A DNA stretch of 42,771 bases from contig JAFAEC010000110.1 of NCBI GenBank assembly GCA_023424215.1, positions 1 to 42,771 on the forward strand, written 5' to 3'. The notes below the pieces were generated by a model. The model had not been told where the DNA came from and did not search any database. It saw only the letters and a list, made by a program, of their open reading frames with translations. This document shows, piece after piece, positions 24,142-32,595 of the stretch; positions within the stretch are counted from its first letter, which is position 1, and the number at the start of each line of letters is the position of its first letter. Source of the DNA: Pseudomonadota bacterium. GTDB lineage: Bacteria > Pseudomonadota > Alphaproteobacteria > Caulobacterales > Caulobacteraceae. The position numbers and the translations under genes were made by a program.

Positions 24142-25305
24142 ATGAACGTCCTCAACGCCCCCGATCCCGCCTTCATGCAGGAAGAGGAGATCACCCTCTT
24201 CTCCGACTCGGTCGGCAAGTGGATCGACGAGCACGCGCCGCCCGAGAAGATGGCGCAGTGGATCGCCGAGAGCTCGGTGCCGCGCTCGCTGTGGAGCGAC
24301 GCCGGCGAGGCGGGGCTGCTGGGCCTGTCGATGCCCGAGGCGGACGGCGGCATGGGCGGCGACTACCGGCACGAGGTGGTGCTGATGCGCCAGCTGGGCT
24401 GGAGGGGCGCGGACCACTTCGGCATCTCGCTGCACAATGCGATCGTGATGCCTTACATCTGGCACTACGGCACCGAGGAGCAGAAGGCGCGCTGGCTGCC
24501 GCGGCTGCAGTCGGGCGAGCTGGTCGGGGCGATCGCCATGACCGAGCCGGGCGCCGGCTCCGACCTGCAGGGGGTGAAGACCACCGCCCGCAAGGTGGGC
24601 GACCAGTACGTCGTCAACGGGTCGAAGACCTTCATCACCAACGGCCAGCTGGCCAATTTCATCATCGTGGTGGCCAAGACCGATCCGGCGGAGGGCGCCA
24701 AGGGCACCAGCCTGATCGTCGTCGAGACCGACGGGGCCGAGGGCTTCGAACGCGGCCGCAACCTGCACAAGATCGGCATGGAGGCGAACGACACCTCCGA
24801 GCTGTTCTTCAACGAGGTGAAGGTCCCCGGCGAGAACATCATCGGCGGCGGCGAGGGCCAGGGCTTCATCCAGCTGATGCAGCAGCTGCCGCAGGAGCGG
24901 CTGAACATCGCCGTCCAGGGCGTGGCCGCGGCCGAGCGGGGCCTTCAGGCGACGCTGGACTACGTCAAGGAGCGCAAGGCCTTCGGCAAGCGCATCCTCG
25001 ATTTCCAGAATACCCAGTTCAAGCTGGCCGAGGTGAAGACGAAACTGACGGTCGCGAAGGTCTTCGTCGACCACTGCATAGAGCGCCACCTGAAGGGCGA
25101 ACTCGACGCGGCCACGGCCTCGATGGCCAAATACTGGGTCACCGACATCCAGGGCGAGACCATCGACGAGATGCTGCAGCTGTTCGGCGGCTACGGCTAC
25201 ATGACCGAGTATCCGATCGCCCAGCTGTACAAGGACGCGCGGGTGCAGCGGATCTACGGCGGCACCAACGAGATCATGAAGCTCCTGATCGCGCGGACGC
25301 TGTAG
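24142..25305 (+). CDS. acyl-CoA dehydrogenase, LCAD/IVD-like
   Basis: 387-aa acyl-CoA dehydrogenase of standard length, starting MNVLNAPDPA at the ATG just after the preceding stop. The flavin-site motif is AIAMTEPGAGSDLQGVKTTA (about 130-149). The C-terminal motif is IYGGTNEIMKLLIART, which lacks the catalytic Glu of medium-chain enzymes. Instead LPQERL places Glu252 where long-chain and isovaleryl-CoA dehydrogenases carry their base, so the enzyme should be active. Co-transcribed with the MerR regulator and the larger dehydrogenase, it probably handles branched or long acyl-CoA; which one cannot be settled from sequence. Confidence 0.92.
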   Translation: MNVLNAPDPAFMQEEEITLFSDSVGKWIDEHAPPEKMAQWIAESSVPRSLWSDAGEAGLLGLSMPEADGGMGGDYRHEVVLMRQLGWRGADHFGISLHNAIVMPYIWHYGTEEQKARWLPRLQSGELVGAIAMTEPGAGSDLQGVKTTARKVGDQYVVNGSKTFITNGQLANFIIVVAKTDPAEGAKGTSLIVVETDGAEGFERGRNLHKIGMEANDTSELFFNEVKVPGENIIGGGEGQGFIQLMQQLPQERLNIAVQGVAAAERGLQATLDYVKERKAFGKRILDFQNTQFKLAEVKTKLTVAKVFVDHCIERHLKGELDAATASMAKYWVTDIQGETIDEMLQLFGGYGYMTEYPIAQLYKDARVQRIYGGTNEIMKLLIARTL

Positions 25306-25361
25306 GCCTGCGGACTCAGGCTGGTCGACGGCTGCGGGAGTCGCGGCTATGGACCCGACCA

Positions 25362-25544
25362 ATGACTGCTCACAGCGAACAGGACCTCAGGCAGGCCGAG
25401 CGTGCGATCAGCTCGACCCTCGCCAAGTGCGAGAAGTCCTTGGCTCGCCTGACGCCTGGAACGGCGCAGCATACCCTGCTGACACGTCGGATCGCGGCAT
25501 TCGCGATCGCTGTCGACCTTCTTAACGACAGGCTGGCGAAATGA
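25362..25544 (+). CDS. 60-aa hypothetical protein coupled to rsmE
   Basis: A small protein starting MTAHSEQDLRQAERAISSTL and continuing AKCEKSLARLTPGTAQHTLL and TRRIAAFAIAVDLLNDRLAK. It looks like two amphipathic helices joined by a Thr/Pro/Gly turn, suggesting a small helical hairpin with one Cys. The stop overlaps the ATG of rsmE (ATGA), so translation is coupled. It follows the dehydrogenase operon by 56 nt and may belong to either transcript. I do not recognise the family. Confidence 0.65.
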   Translation: MTAHSEQDLRQAERAISSTLAKCEKSLARLTPGTAQHTLLTRRIAAFAIAVDLLNDRLAK

Positions 25545-26260
25545 TCCGCCTTCACATTCCCCAGCCCCTGTCCGTCGGCGCCGCGCTTGCGCCGACGCTC
25601 GACCAGTCGCGCTACCTGACCCAGGTGATGCGGCTGAAGGCCGGCGATCCGCTGCTGGTGTTCAACGGAAGCGATGGCGAGTGGCGGTGTGTGATCGCAG
25701 AGGCGCTGAAGAAGGGCGTGGTGCTGCGGGCCGATGAGCAGGTGCGCGAGCAGGTCACGCCGCCCGACCTACGTCTGCTGATCGCCACGGTGAAGAAGTC
25801 GGCGCTGGAGTTCGCGGTCGAGAAGGCCACCGAACTGGGTGCGGCGCGGATCGGGCTGGTGACCACGGCGCGGACCCAGCCGCAGCACGTGCGCATGGAC
25901 CGCCTTGAAGCCATCGCCGAGGAGAGCGCCGAGCAGACCGGGCGGCTGGACGTGCCGGCGGTCGAGGCGCCGCGGAAGCTGGCGGACGTGCTGGACGACT
26001 GGGACGCCGGGCGGCAGCTGATGTTCTGCGACGAGACCGGCGGCGAGCCGGCGCTGAAGGCACTGGCGGCGGCGGGCCCCGGTCGATGGGCGATCCTGAT
26101 CGGCCCCGAAGGCGGCTTCTCCCCGGAGGAGCGCGAGCGGTTGCGGGCCTTGCCGTTCACCACCGCCGTCTCGCTGGGCCCGCGCGTGCTGCGGGCGGAT
26201 ACGGCCGCGACCACGGCCCTGACGCTGTGGCAGGCGGCCGTCGGCGACTGGGAACGATAG
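25541..26260 (+). CDS. rsmE: 16S rRNA (uracil-1498-N3)-methyltransferase RsmE
   Basis: 239-aa SPOUT-fold methyltransferase that modifies U1498 in the decoding region of 16S rRNA. It has the N-terminal PUA-like part (RYLTQVMRLKAGDPLLVFNG) and the knotted SPOUT core: ATVKKSALEFAVEKATELGA, ILIGPEGGFSPEERE and LGPRVLRADTAATTAL, the last two being the SAM-binding knot signature. Length and start (MIRLHIPQPL) are normal for the family. It is translationally coupled to the 60-aa gene upstream and followed by gshA after 98 bp. Confidence 0.95.
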   Translation: MIRLHIPQPLSVGAALAPTLDQSRYLTQVMRLKAGDPLLVFNGSDGEWRCVIAEALKKGVVLRADEQVREQVTPPDLRLLIATVKKSALEFAVEKATELGAARIGLVTTARTQPQHVRMDRLEAIAEESAEQTGRLDVPAVEAPRKLADVLDDWDAGRQLMFCDETGGEPALKALAAAGPGRWAILIGPEGGFSPEERERLRALPFTTAVSLGPRVLRADTAATTALTLWQAAVGDWER

Positions 26261-26358
26261 CCTCAAGGCGGGCTTATCGATGCGCCCGCAGAATGGGGCT
26301 TGAGCAGGTCGCCCCGTCCGCCCATCTAGCGGCGACACGAGGGGCTGAAGAGAACACC

Positions 26359-27720
26359 ATGGCCGACGCCGCGCCGCTTACCCGGGACGACCTGATCGGC
26401 GCCATGTCGAAGGGGATCAAGCCCCGCGACCAGTGGCGCATCGGCGCGGAGCACGAGAAGTTCGGCTTCGACAAGTCGACGCTGCGGCGTCCCGGCTATG
26501 AGGGCGAGAACGGCATCCGCGCCATGCTGGAGGGACTGCAGCGTTTCGGCTGGAGCCCGGTCAACGAGGGCGACCACGTGATCGCCCTCGAGCGCACCAA
26601 TGACGAAGGCTTCACCGCCTCGATCAGCCTCGAGCCCGGCGGGCAGTTCGAACTGTCGGGCGCGCCGCTCAAGGACATCCACGGCATCTGCGACGAGACC
26701 GGGCGGCACCTGGTCGAGGTCAAGCAGGTGGCCGACCAGCTGGGGCTGGGCTTCCTCGGCCTCGGCTTCGACCCGATGTGGCGGCGCGAGGACGTGCCGG
26801 TCATGCCCAAGGGCCGCTACGACATCATGCGCGCCTACATGCCGAAGAAGGGCGCGCTGGGCCTCGACATGATGCTGCGCACCTGCACCATCCAGGCCAA
26901 CCTCGACTTCGACAGCGAGGCGGACATGGTGCTGAAGTTCCGCGCCTCGCTGGCGCTGCAGCCGATCGCCACCGCCCTGTTCGCCAACAGCCCGTTCACC
27001 GAGGGCAAGCCGAACGGCTTCCTGACCGCGCGGGCCAACGTCTGGACCGACACCGACCCCGACCGCACCGGCATGCTGGACTTCGTCTTCGAGGACGGCT
27101 TCGGCTTCGAGCGTTACGCCGACTACGCCCTGGACGTGCCGATGTATTTCGCCAAGCGCGGCGACCGCTACGTCGACCTGTCGGGCCAGTCGTTCCGCGC
27201 CTTCATGGAGGGCCGGCTGGATGACCTGCCGGGCGAGCGGGCGACGAGGAAGGACTGGGCCGACCACCTGACCACCCTGTTCCCCGAGGTGCGGCTGAAG
27301 CAGTACCTCGAGATGCGCGGGGCAGACGGCGGGCCGTGGAGCCGCATCTGCGCCCTGCCCGCCCTGTGGGCCGGGGTGCTGTACGACGCGCCGTCGCTGG
27401 CGGCGGCCTGGGATCTGGTCAAGGGCTGGGACATCGCCGACCACGAACGCCTGCGCCGCGACGTCACCCGGGTGGGGCTGAAGGCCGAGGTGGCCGGGCG
27501 GACGGTGCAGGACGTGGCCCGGGACATGGTCGCCATCGCCCGGCAGGGGCTGAAGAACCGGGCCCGGTTCTCGGGCGGCATGGTCGACGAGCGCGGCTAC
27601 CTGTCGGAGCTGGAGGACATCGCCGACAGCGGGATCACCCCGGCCGAGCGGCTGCTGGAGCTGTACCACGGCGACTGGCAGGGCGACGTGGAGCGGGTGT
27701 ACCGCGACTTCGCCTACTGA
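26359..27720 (+). CDS. gshA: glutamate-cysteine ligase GshA (plant/alphaproteobacterial type)
   Basis: 453-aa ATP-dependent ligase for the first step of glutathione synthesis, of the class shared by plants and alphaproteobacteria and unlike the enterobacterial enzyme. Signature segments: RIGAEHEKFGF (28-37), SISLEPGGQFELSGAPLKDI (about 91-110), GFDPMWRREDVPVMPKGRYD and RTCTIQANLDF. The ATG at 26359 is preceded by GAAGAGAA; the longer frame upstream overlaps rsmE and was discarded. The 3-prime end converges on the amidohydrolase gene with a 3-nt gap. No gshB is in the window. Glutathione made here would feed the GloB and peroxiredoxin found further along. Confidence 0.94.
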   Translation: MADAAPLTRDDLIGAMSKGIKPRDQWRIGAEHEKFGFDKSTLRRPGYEGENGIRAMLEGLQRFGWSPVNEGDHVIALERTNDEGFTASISLEPGGQFELSGAPLKDIHGICDETGRHLVEVKQVADQLGLGFLGLGFDPMWRREDVPVMPKGRYDIMRAYMPKKGALGLDMMLRTCTIQANLDFDSEADMVLKFRASLALQPIATALFANSPFTEGKPNGFLTARANVWTDTDPDRTGMLDFVFEDGFGFERYADYALDVPMYFAKRGDRYVDLSGQSFRAFMEGRLDDLPGERATRKDWADHLTTLFPEVRLKQYLEMRGADGGPWSRICALPALWAGVLYDAPSLAAAWDLVKGWDIADHERLRRDVTRVGLKAEVAGRTVQDVARDMVAIARQGLKNRARFSGGMVDERGYLSELEDIADSGITPAERLLELYHGDWQGDVERVYRDFAY

Positions 27721-27723
27721 ACC

Positions 27724-28743
<1,020 letters not shown>

Positions 28744-28810
28744 GTCAGCCCTCCTCGCCGCCGAAGCGCGGCGGGGGAGGGCTAGCACGGGCGTGGCGCG
28801 CTGCGGAGGG

Positions 28811-29107
28811 TCAGGCGGCCGCCGCGTTGCACTGGCCCAGTTCGGCCTCGGTCAGGGCGAGACCGTTGCGCGAGAAGGCGGAGACGGCGCCGAAGCGGGC
28901 GACGAAACGGCGGCACTCGCGCATCAGCGGCTGGGTGTTTCCGCCGCCGCGGCCGATGCACTGGCCGGCGGAGTCGCAGGACCAGCTGCGGCCGTCGAGG
29001 TTCATGCGGGCTTCGCGGGGCTCCACGAGGGTGGCCGAGGCGCCGGCGGTGGCGGTGGCCGGCTGGGCGAGAAGGGCGGCGGCGAGGGCGAGGGATGTGA
29101 GAAGCAT
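28811..29107 (-). CDS. small secreted protein, CC_3452-like
   Basis: 98-aa protein with a classic signal peptide (MLLTSLALAAALLAQPATAT). The mature part has the pattern GRSWSCDSAGQCIGRGG, RECRRFVARFGAVSAFS and a final ALTEAELGQCNAA, with four cysteines likely paired in the periplasm. This arrangement (WxCxxxxC, then CxxF...GxVxxF, then LxxCN) resembles the uncharacterised CC_3452-like family of Caulobacterales; I make that match from memory and hold it loosely. A strong GGAGGAAG site precedes the ATG at 29107. It is divergent from a TetR regulator across operator-like repeats. Function unknown. Confidence 0.75.
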   Translation of the reverse strand: MLLTSLALAAALLAQPATATAGASATLVEPREARMNLDGRSWSCDSAGQCIGRGGGNTQPLMRECRRFVARFGAVSAFSRNGLALTEAELGQCNAAAA

Positions 29108-29154
29108 GGCGCTTCCTCCAGGGAGGGTGGTCAGGGCGGCCGGTCCGGTGTAGA

Positions 29155-29172
29155 AGTGACCGGTCGTACACC
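29155..29172. promoter_or_regulatory. TetR operator-like site 1 (imperfect)
   Basis: AGTGACCG-GT-CGTACACC matches the consensus AGTGnCCG-nn-CGGnCACT of the two sites downstream, with two mismatches in the right arm. It lies in the divergent region between the small secreted protein and the TetR gene. Confidence 0.4.
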
Positions 29173-29176
29173 AATG

Positions 29177-29194
29177 AGTGACCGAGCGGTCACT
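29177..29194. promoter_or_regulatory. TetR operator-like site 2 (perfect palindrome)
   Basis: AGTGACCG-AG-CGGTCACT is a perfect 8+2+8 inverted repeat, 22 bp (about two helical turns) from site 1. Size and symmetry are typical of TetR-family operators. Confidence 0.72.
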
Positions 29195-29208
29195 TCGAGT
29201 CGACAGAA

Positions 29209-29226
29209 AAGTGTCCGTTCGGGCAC
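29209..29226. promoter_or_regulatory. TetR operator-like site 3
   Basis: AGTGTCCG-TT-CGGGCACT is an 8+2+8 inverted repeat with one mismatched pair, flanked by AA and TT that extend the symmetry to 22 bp. It starts 32 bp (about three helical turns) after site 2 and ends just before the ribosome-binding site of the TetR gene, where a bound repressor would block transcription. Confidence 0.65.
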
Positions 29227-29240
29227 TTTGGAGTCCGGAT

Positions 29241-29822
29241 ATGGCGAGCAAGGGCGAGGCGACGCGGGCGCGCCTGATCGACGAGGCCATGCGGCTGGTC
29301 GCCGTGCGCGGCCTGGCGGCGGTGAGCCTGGCCGACGTGGCCGCGGCCTCAGGCGTGTCGAAGAGCGCCGTGCTGAAGCATTTCCAGTCCAAGGAGGCGC
29401 TGCACGCCGAACTGGTCGACGCCATGATCGAGCGGTTCACCGCGCAGGTGTGGCGTCCGGCGGAGGGACTCACGCCGGGGCGCGAGCGGCTGGACCGGAT
29501 CGTCGAACTGGAGCTGGACTGGATCGACGGCCAGGACCGGCCGGGCGGTTGCCCGTTGATGGCGGCGGCGGCCGAGCTGGACGACCAGCCGGGGCCGCTG
29601 CGCGATGTGCTGAAGTCGAGCCAGCTGCGCTGGGCGAAGGTCATCCGTCGCGAGTTCCGGACCCTGTATCCCGGGCTCGACGAGGCGGCGCTGGATGCGA
29701 AGGTGTTCCAGTACAAGGGGATGGTGCTGTCCTACAGCCATTCGAAGCGGCTTCTGGACGACGCGACCGCGCGCGCCCACGCCCGCGCCGCCTACCGCGC
29801 GCTTGTCCCGGCCGCGGCCTGA
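29241..29822 (+). CDS. TetR-family transcriptional regulator
   Basis: 193-aa one-component regulator. The HTH is at about residues 8-55: TRARLIDEAMRLVAVRGLAA, VSLADVAAASGVSKSAVLKH, FQSKEAL. The C-terminal ligand domain begins around residue 60, and PGGCPLMAAAAELDDQPGP resembles TetR_C regions in this subgroup. ATG 29241 was chosen over the longer reading from 29178, because the latter would run through the operator repeats and because GGAG lies 7 nt upstream. Three operator-like repeats in front of it suggest autoregulation and control of the divergent secreted protein. The ligand is unknown. Confidence 0.9.
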   Translation: MASKGEATRARLIDEAMRLVAVRGLAAVSLADVAAASGVSKSAVLKHFQSKEALHAELVDAMIERFTAQVWRPAEGLTPGRERLDRIVELELDWIDGQDRPGGCPLMAAAAELDDQPGPLRDVLKSSQLRWAKVIRREFRTLYPGLDEAALDAKVFQYKGMVLSYSHSKRLLDDATARAHARAAYRALVPAAA

Positions 29823-29851
29823 CGCCACATCGGTCCGGCACAGGAGGCGAC

Positions 29852-30601
29852 ATGACAGGTGTGATCCGGATCGGCGTCGGCGGCTGGACCTACGAGCCGT
29901 GGCGCGGGGTCTTCTATCCCGAGAAGTGGAGCCAGAAGCGCGAGCTGGAATACGCCAGCCGCAAGCTGAGCTCGATCGAGATCAACGGCACCTACTACTC
30001 CACCTTCAAGCCCGACAGCTGGATGAAGTGGCGCGACGAGACGCCCGACGGCTTCGTCTTTTCGGTCAAGGCCAGCCGCTACTGCACCAACCGGAAAATC
30101 CTGTCGGACATGGGCGAGTCGATGGGCCGCTTCCTCGACCAGGGACTGACGGCGCTGGGCGACAAGCTCGGGCCGATCAACTGGCAGTTCATGGGGACCA
30201 AGAAGTTCGACCCGGAGGACTTCGAGGGCTTCCTGAAGCTGCTGCCGAAGGAGAAGGACGGCCTGCGCCTGCGCCATGCCCTGGAGGTGCGCCATGCCAG
30301 CTTCGACACGCCGCAGTTCTACGAACTGGCGGCGAAGTACGGCGTCGCCATCGTCTACGCCGAGGACGAGGAGGCGCCGGAATGGCCGCGCATCGACCAG
30401 CCGACCGCCGACTTCACCTACGCCCGCCTGATGTCGAGTCGCGAGGACGAGCCGACCGGCATGACCTCGGCCGAGCTGGACGCCATCGCCGCCCGGGCGC
30501 GCGACTGGGCGAAACGGGGCGACGTGTTCGCCTACTTCATCTCGGGGGCCAAGGTGCGGAACCCGGCGGCGGCCATGGCGCTGATCGAAAAGCTGGGCTG
30601 A
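29852..30601 (+). CDS. DUF72 domain-containing protein
   Basis: 249-aa TIM-barrel-like protein of the DUF72 (YecE) family. It begins IRIGVGGWTYEPWRGVFYPE, the usual first strand, with KLSSIEINGTYYSTFKPDSW next, then ALEVRHASF and FTYARLMSS, followed by the C-terminal AYFISGAKVRNPAAA. A GGAGGCGAC ribosome-binding site precedes the ATG. The biochemical role of DUF72 proteins is not settled; related structures suggest metal or nucleic-acid handling but nothing here decides it. It may be co-transcribed with the TetR gene (29-nt gap). Confidence 0.92.
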   Translation: MTGVIRIGVGGWTYEPWRGVFYPEKWSQKRELEYASRKLSSIEINGTYYSTFKPDSWMKWRDETPDGFVFSVKASRYCTNRKILSDMGESMGRFLDQGLTALGDKLGPINWQFMGTKKFDPEDFEGFLKLLPKEKDGLRLRHALEVRHASFDTPQFYELAAKYGVAIVYAEDEEAPEWPRIDQPTADFTYARLMSSREDEPTGMTSAELDAIAARARDWAKRGDVFAYFISGAKVRNPAAAMALIEKLG

Positions 30602-30656
30602 CCGTTGCGAAAGCGCCGGAGCGCCCACACCTGAGCCGCTCCCAGGAGACCCGCAC

Positions 30657-31727
30657 ATGCCCATCGCCACCCGCGCCTTCGCGGCGACCGCCGCCGACGC
30701 CCCGCTGAGCCCGTACAGCTTCGACCGGCGCGATCCGGGCCCGAACGACGTGGCCATCGAGATTAAGTACTGCGGCGTCTGCCACTCGGACCTGCACGTG
30801 GCGAAGAACGATCTGGGCGGCACCCGCTATCCGATCGTGCCGGGGCACGAGATCGCCGGGGTGGTGACGGCGGTCGGGCCGGACGTCAGCCGCTTCAAGG
30901 TCGGCGACCGCGTCGGCGTCGGCTGCATGGTCGACAGTTGCCGGACCTGCCCGGCCTGCGCGGCGGGCGAGGAGCAGTACTGCGTCCCCGGCATGACCCA
31001 GACCTACGGCTCGCGCGACCCCAAGGGCGCCGAGGTCGGCCAGACCATCACCCAGGGCGGCTATTCCGACCGGATCACGGTCGACCAGTCCTTCGTCCTG
31101 CGCATCCCCGACGCCCTGCCGCTGGACGCCGCCGCGCCCCTGCTGTGCGCCGGCATCACGACCTGGAGCCCGCTGCGCCACTGGAAGGTGGGGCCCGGCT
31201 CAAAGGTGGCGGTGGTCGGGCTCGGCGGGCTCGGCCACATGGCGGTCAAGCTGGCTGCGGCCATGGGAGCCGAAGTGACCGTCCTTTCCACCTCCGACCG
31301 CAAGAAGGCCGACGCCGAGCGGATGGGCGCGAAGCACTTCCTGATCAACTCCGACACGGCGGCGATGAAGGCGGCGGCGTCGAAATTCGACCTGATCATC
31401 AACACCGTCTCCGCCACCCACGAGATCGCCAGCCATATCGGCCTGCTGGCCCGCGACGGGACCATGGTCATGCTGGGCCTGACCACCGAAGGCCTGCCGG
31501 TCTTCGCCCTGCCCCTGCTGGCGCGCCGGCGCAGCGTGGCGGGCAGCCTGATCGGCGGCATCCGCGAAACCCAGGAGATGCTCGACTTCTGCGCCGAGCA
31601 CGGCATCGCCTGCGACATCGAGGTCATCGCGCCGGACCAGATCAACGAGGCCTACGCCCGCATGGAGAAGTCCGACGTGCGCTATCGCTTCGTGATCGAC
31701 ATGAGCCGCATGGCGCAGGCGGCCTAA
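30657..31727 (+). CDS. NAD(P)-dependent zinc alcohol dehydrogenase (CAD/YahK type)
   Basis: 356-aa medium-chain dehydrogenase of the cinnamyl-alcohol/YahK subgroup. Catalytic zinc ligands Cys39 (YCGVCHSD), His64 and Glu65 (PGHE), structural zinc Cys95, Cys98, Cys101 and Cys109, and the cofactor site VGLGGLGHMAVK (about 184-195) are all present. This class usually reduces aldehydes with NADPH, detoxifying aromatic or short-chain aldehydes. No regulator is adjacent. The 55-nt gap upstream and 93-nt gap downstream suggest it may be transcribed alone. Confidence 0.93.
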   Translation: MPIATRAFAATAADAPLSPYSFDRRDPGPNDVAIEIKYCGVCHSDLHVAKNDLGGTRYPIVPGHEIAGVVTAVGPDVSRFKVGDRVGVGCMVDSCRTCPACAAGEEQYCVPGMTQTYGSRDPKGAEVGQTITQGGYSDRITVDQSFVLRIPDALPLDAAAPLLCAGITTWSPLRHWKVGPGSKVAVVGLGGLGHMAVKLAAAMGAEVTVLSTSDRKKADAERMGAKHFLINSDTAAMKAAASKFDLIINTVSATHEIASHIGLLARDGTMVMLGLTTEGLPVFALPLLARRRSVAGSLIGGIRETQEMLDFCAEHGIACDIEVIAPDQINEAYARMEKSDVRYRFVIDMSRMAQAA

Positions 31728-31760
31728 CGCCGCTTTTCGCGCAACGTATCGCAAGCTAAA

Positions 31761-31818
31761 GCGTATCCGACGGCAGGCGGCCCGCGGGAGAGGCCGCCGC
31801 CCAAGGGACAGGATACGC
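31761..31818. promoter_or_regulatory. nested inverted repeats in front of phbB
   Basis: Two nested dyads occupy the 93-bp gap. The outer arms are GCGTATCC (31761-31768) and GGATACGC (31811-31818), perfect over 8 bp. The inner arms are GGCGGCC (31776-31782) and GGCCGCC (31792-31798), perfect over 7 bp with a 9-nt loop. The outer right arm overlaps the purine-rich ribosome-binding region (AAGGGACAGGA) and ends 2 nt before the ATG at 31821. A second CGTATC copy at 31745-31750 could compete for pairing. A folded transcript could limit translation; alternatively the outer dyad is a DNA operator. Confidence 0.5.
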
Positions 31819-31820
31819 AT

Positions 31821-32546
31821 ATGGCACGCGTCGCACTGGTGACCGGCGGCACTCGCGGCATCGGCAAGGCCATCGTCCAGCGGCTGAAGGAAGACGGCCT
31901 GGCCGTCGCCGCCGGCTATTCCGGCAACGAGGCCGCCGCACGCGCCACGGCGGACGAGCTGGGCGTGATGGTGGTCAAGGGCAATGTCGGCAGTTTCGAG
32001 GACTGCCAGCGCGCCGTGGCCGAGGTCGAGGCGGCGCTGGGGCCGATCGACGTGCTGGTCAACAACGCCGGCATCACGCGCGACGGCTTCTTCCACAAGA
32101 TGACCGCTGACCAGTGGTCGGACGTCATCCGGGTGAACATGGACAGCGTGTTCAACATGACCCGCCACGTCATCAACGGCATGCGCGACCGGGGCTGGGG
32201 CCGGATCGTCAACATCAGCTCGATCAACGGCCAGAAGGGTCAGATCGGACAGACCAACTACTCCGCCGCCAAGGCCGGCATGATCGGCTTCACCAAGGCC
32301 CTCGCGCTGGAGAACGCGCGCAAGGGGGTCACGGTGAATTGTATCGCCCCCGGCTACATCGACACGGAGATGGTCGGGGCCATGGACGAGAAGGTGCTGG
32401 CCGGAATCATCGCCCAGATCCCGGTGGGAAGGCTCGGAAAAGGCGAGGAAATCGCGGACATGGTGTCGTGGCTGGCCGGCGAGCGTGCCGGATATGTCAC
32501 AGGCTGCACACTGTCGCTGAACGGCGGTCAGTATCTGGTCGGGTGA
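31821..32546 (+). CDS. phbB: acetoacetyl-CoA reductase (SDR family)
   Basis: 241-aa short-chain dehydrogenase, the NADPH-dependent step reducing acetoacetyl-CoA to (R)-3-hydroxybutyryl-CoA for polyhydroxybutyrate synthesis. The cofactor motif TGGTRGIG (8-15), NNAG (81-84) and catalytic Ser134, Tyr147 and Lys151 (YSAAK) are present. PhaB-specific stretches include GITRDGFFHKMTADQWSDVI and NISSINGQKGQIGQTNYS. FabG is the main alternative, but FabG lacks the GQKGQ(I/F)GQTNYSAAK arrangement. No phaA or phaC is adjacent in the window. The leader is unusually structured. Confidence 0.93.
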   Translation: MARVALVTGGTRGIGKAIVQRLKEDGLAVAAGYSGNEAAARATADELGVMVVKGNVGSFEDCQRAVAEVEAALGPIDVLVNNAGITRDGFFHKMTADQWSDVIRVNMDSVFNMTRHVINGMRDRGWGRIVNISSINGQKGQIGQTNYSAAKAGMIGFTKALALENARKGVTVNCIAPGYIDTEMVGAMDEKVLAGIIAQIPVGRLGKGEEIADMVSWLAGERAGYVTGCTLSLNGGQYLVG

Positions 32547-32595
32547 TCCGTCTCCTGCCCAAAATCCGCCGCGCCCGGATTCCACCAAGACGCCC

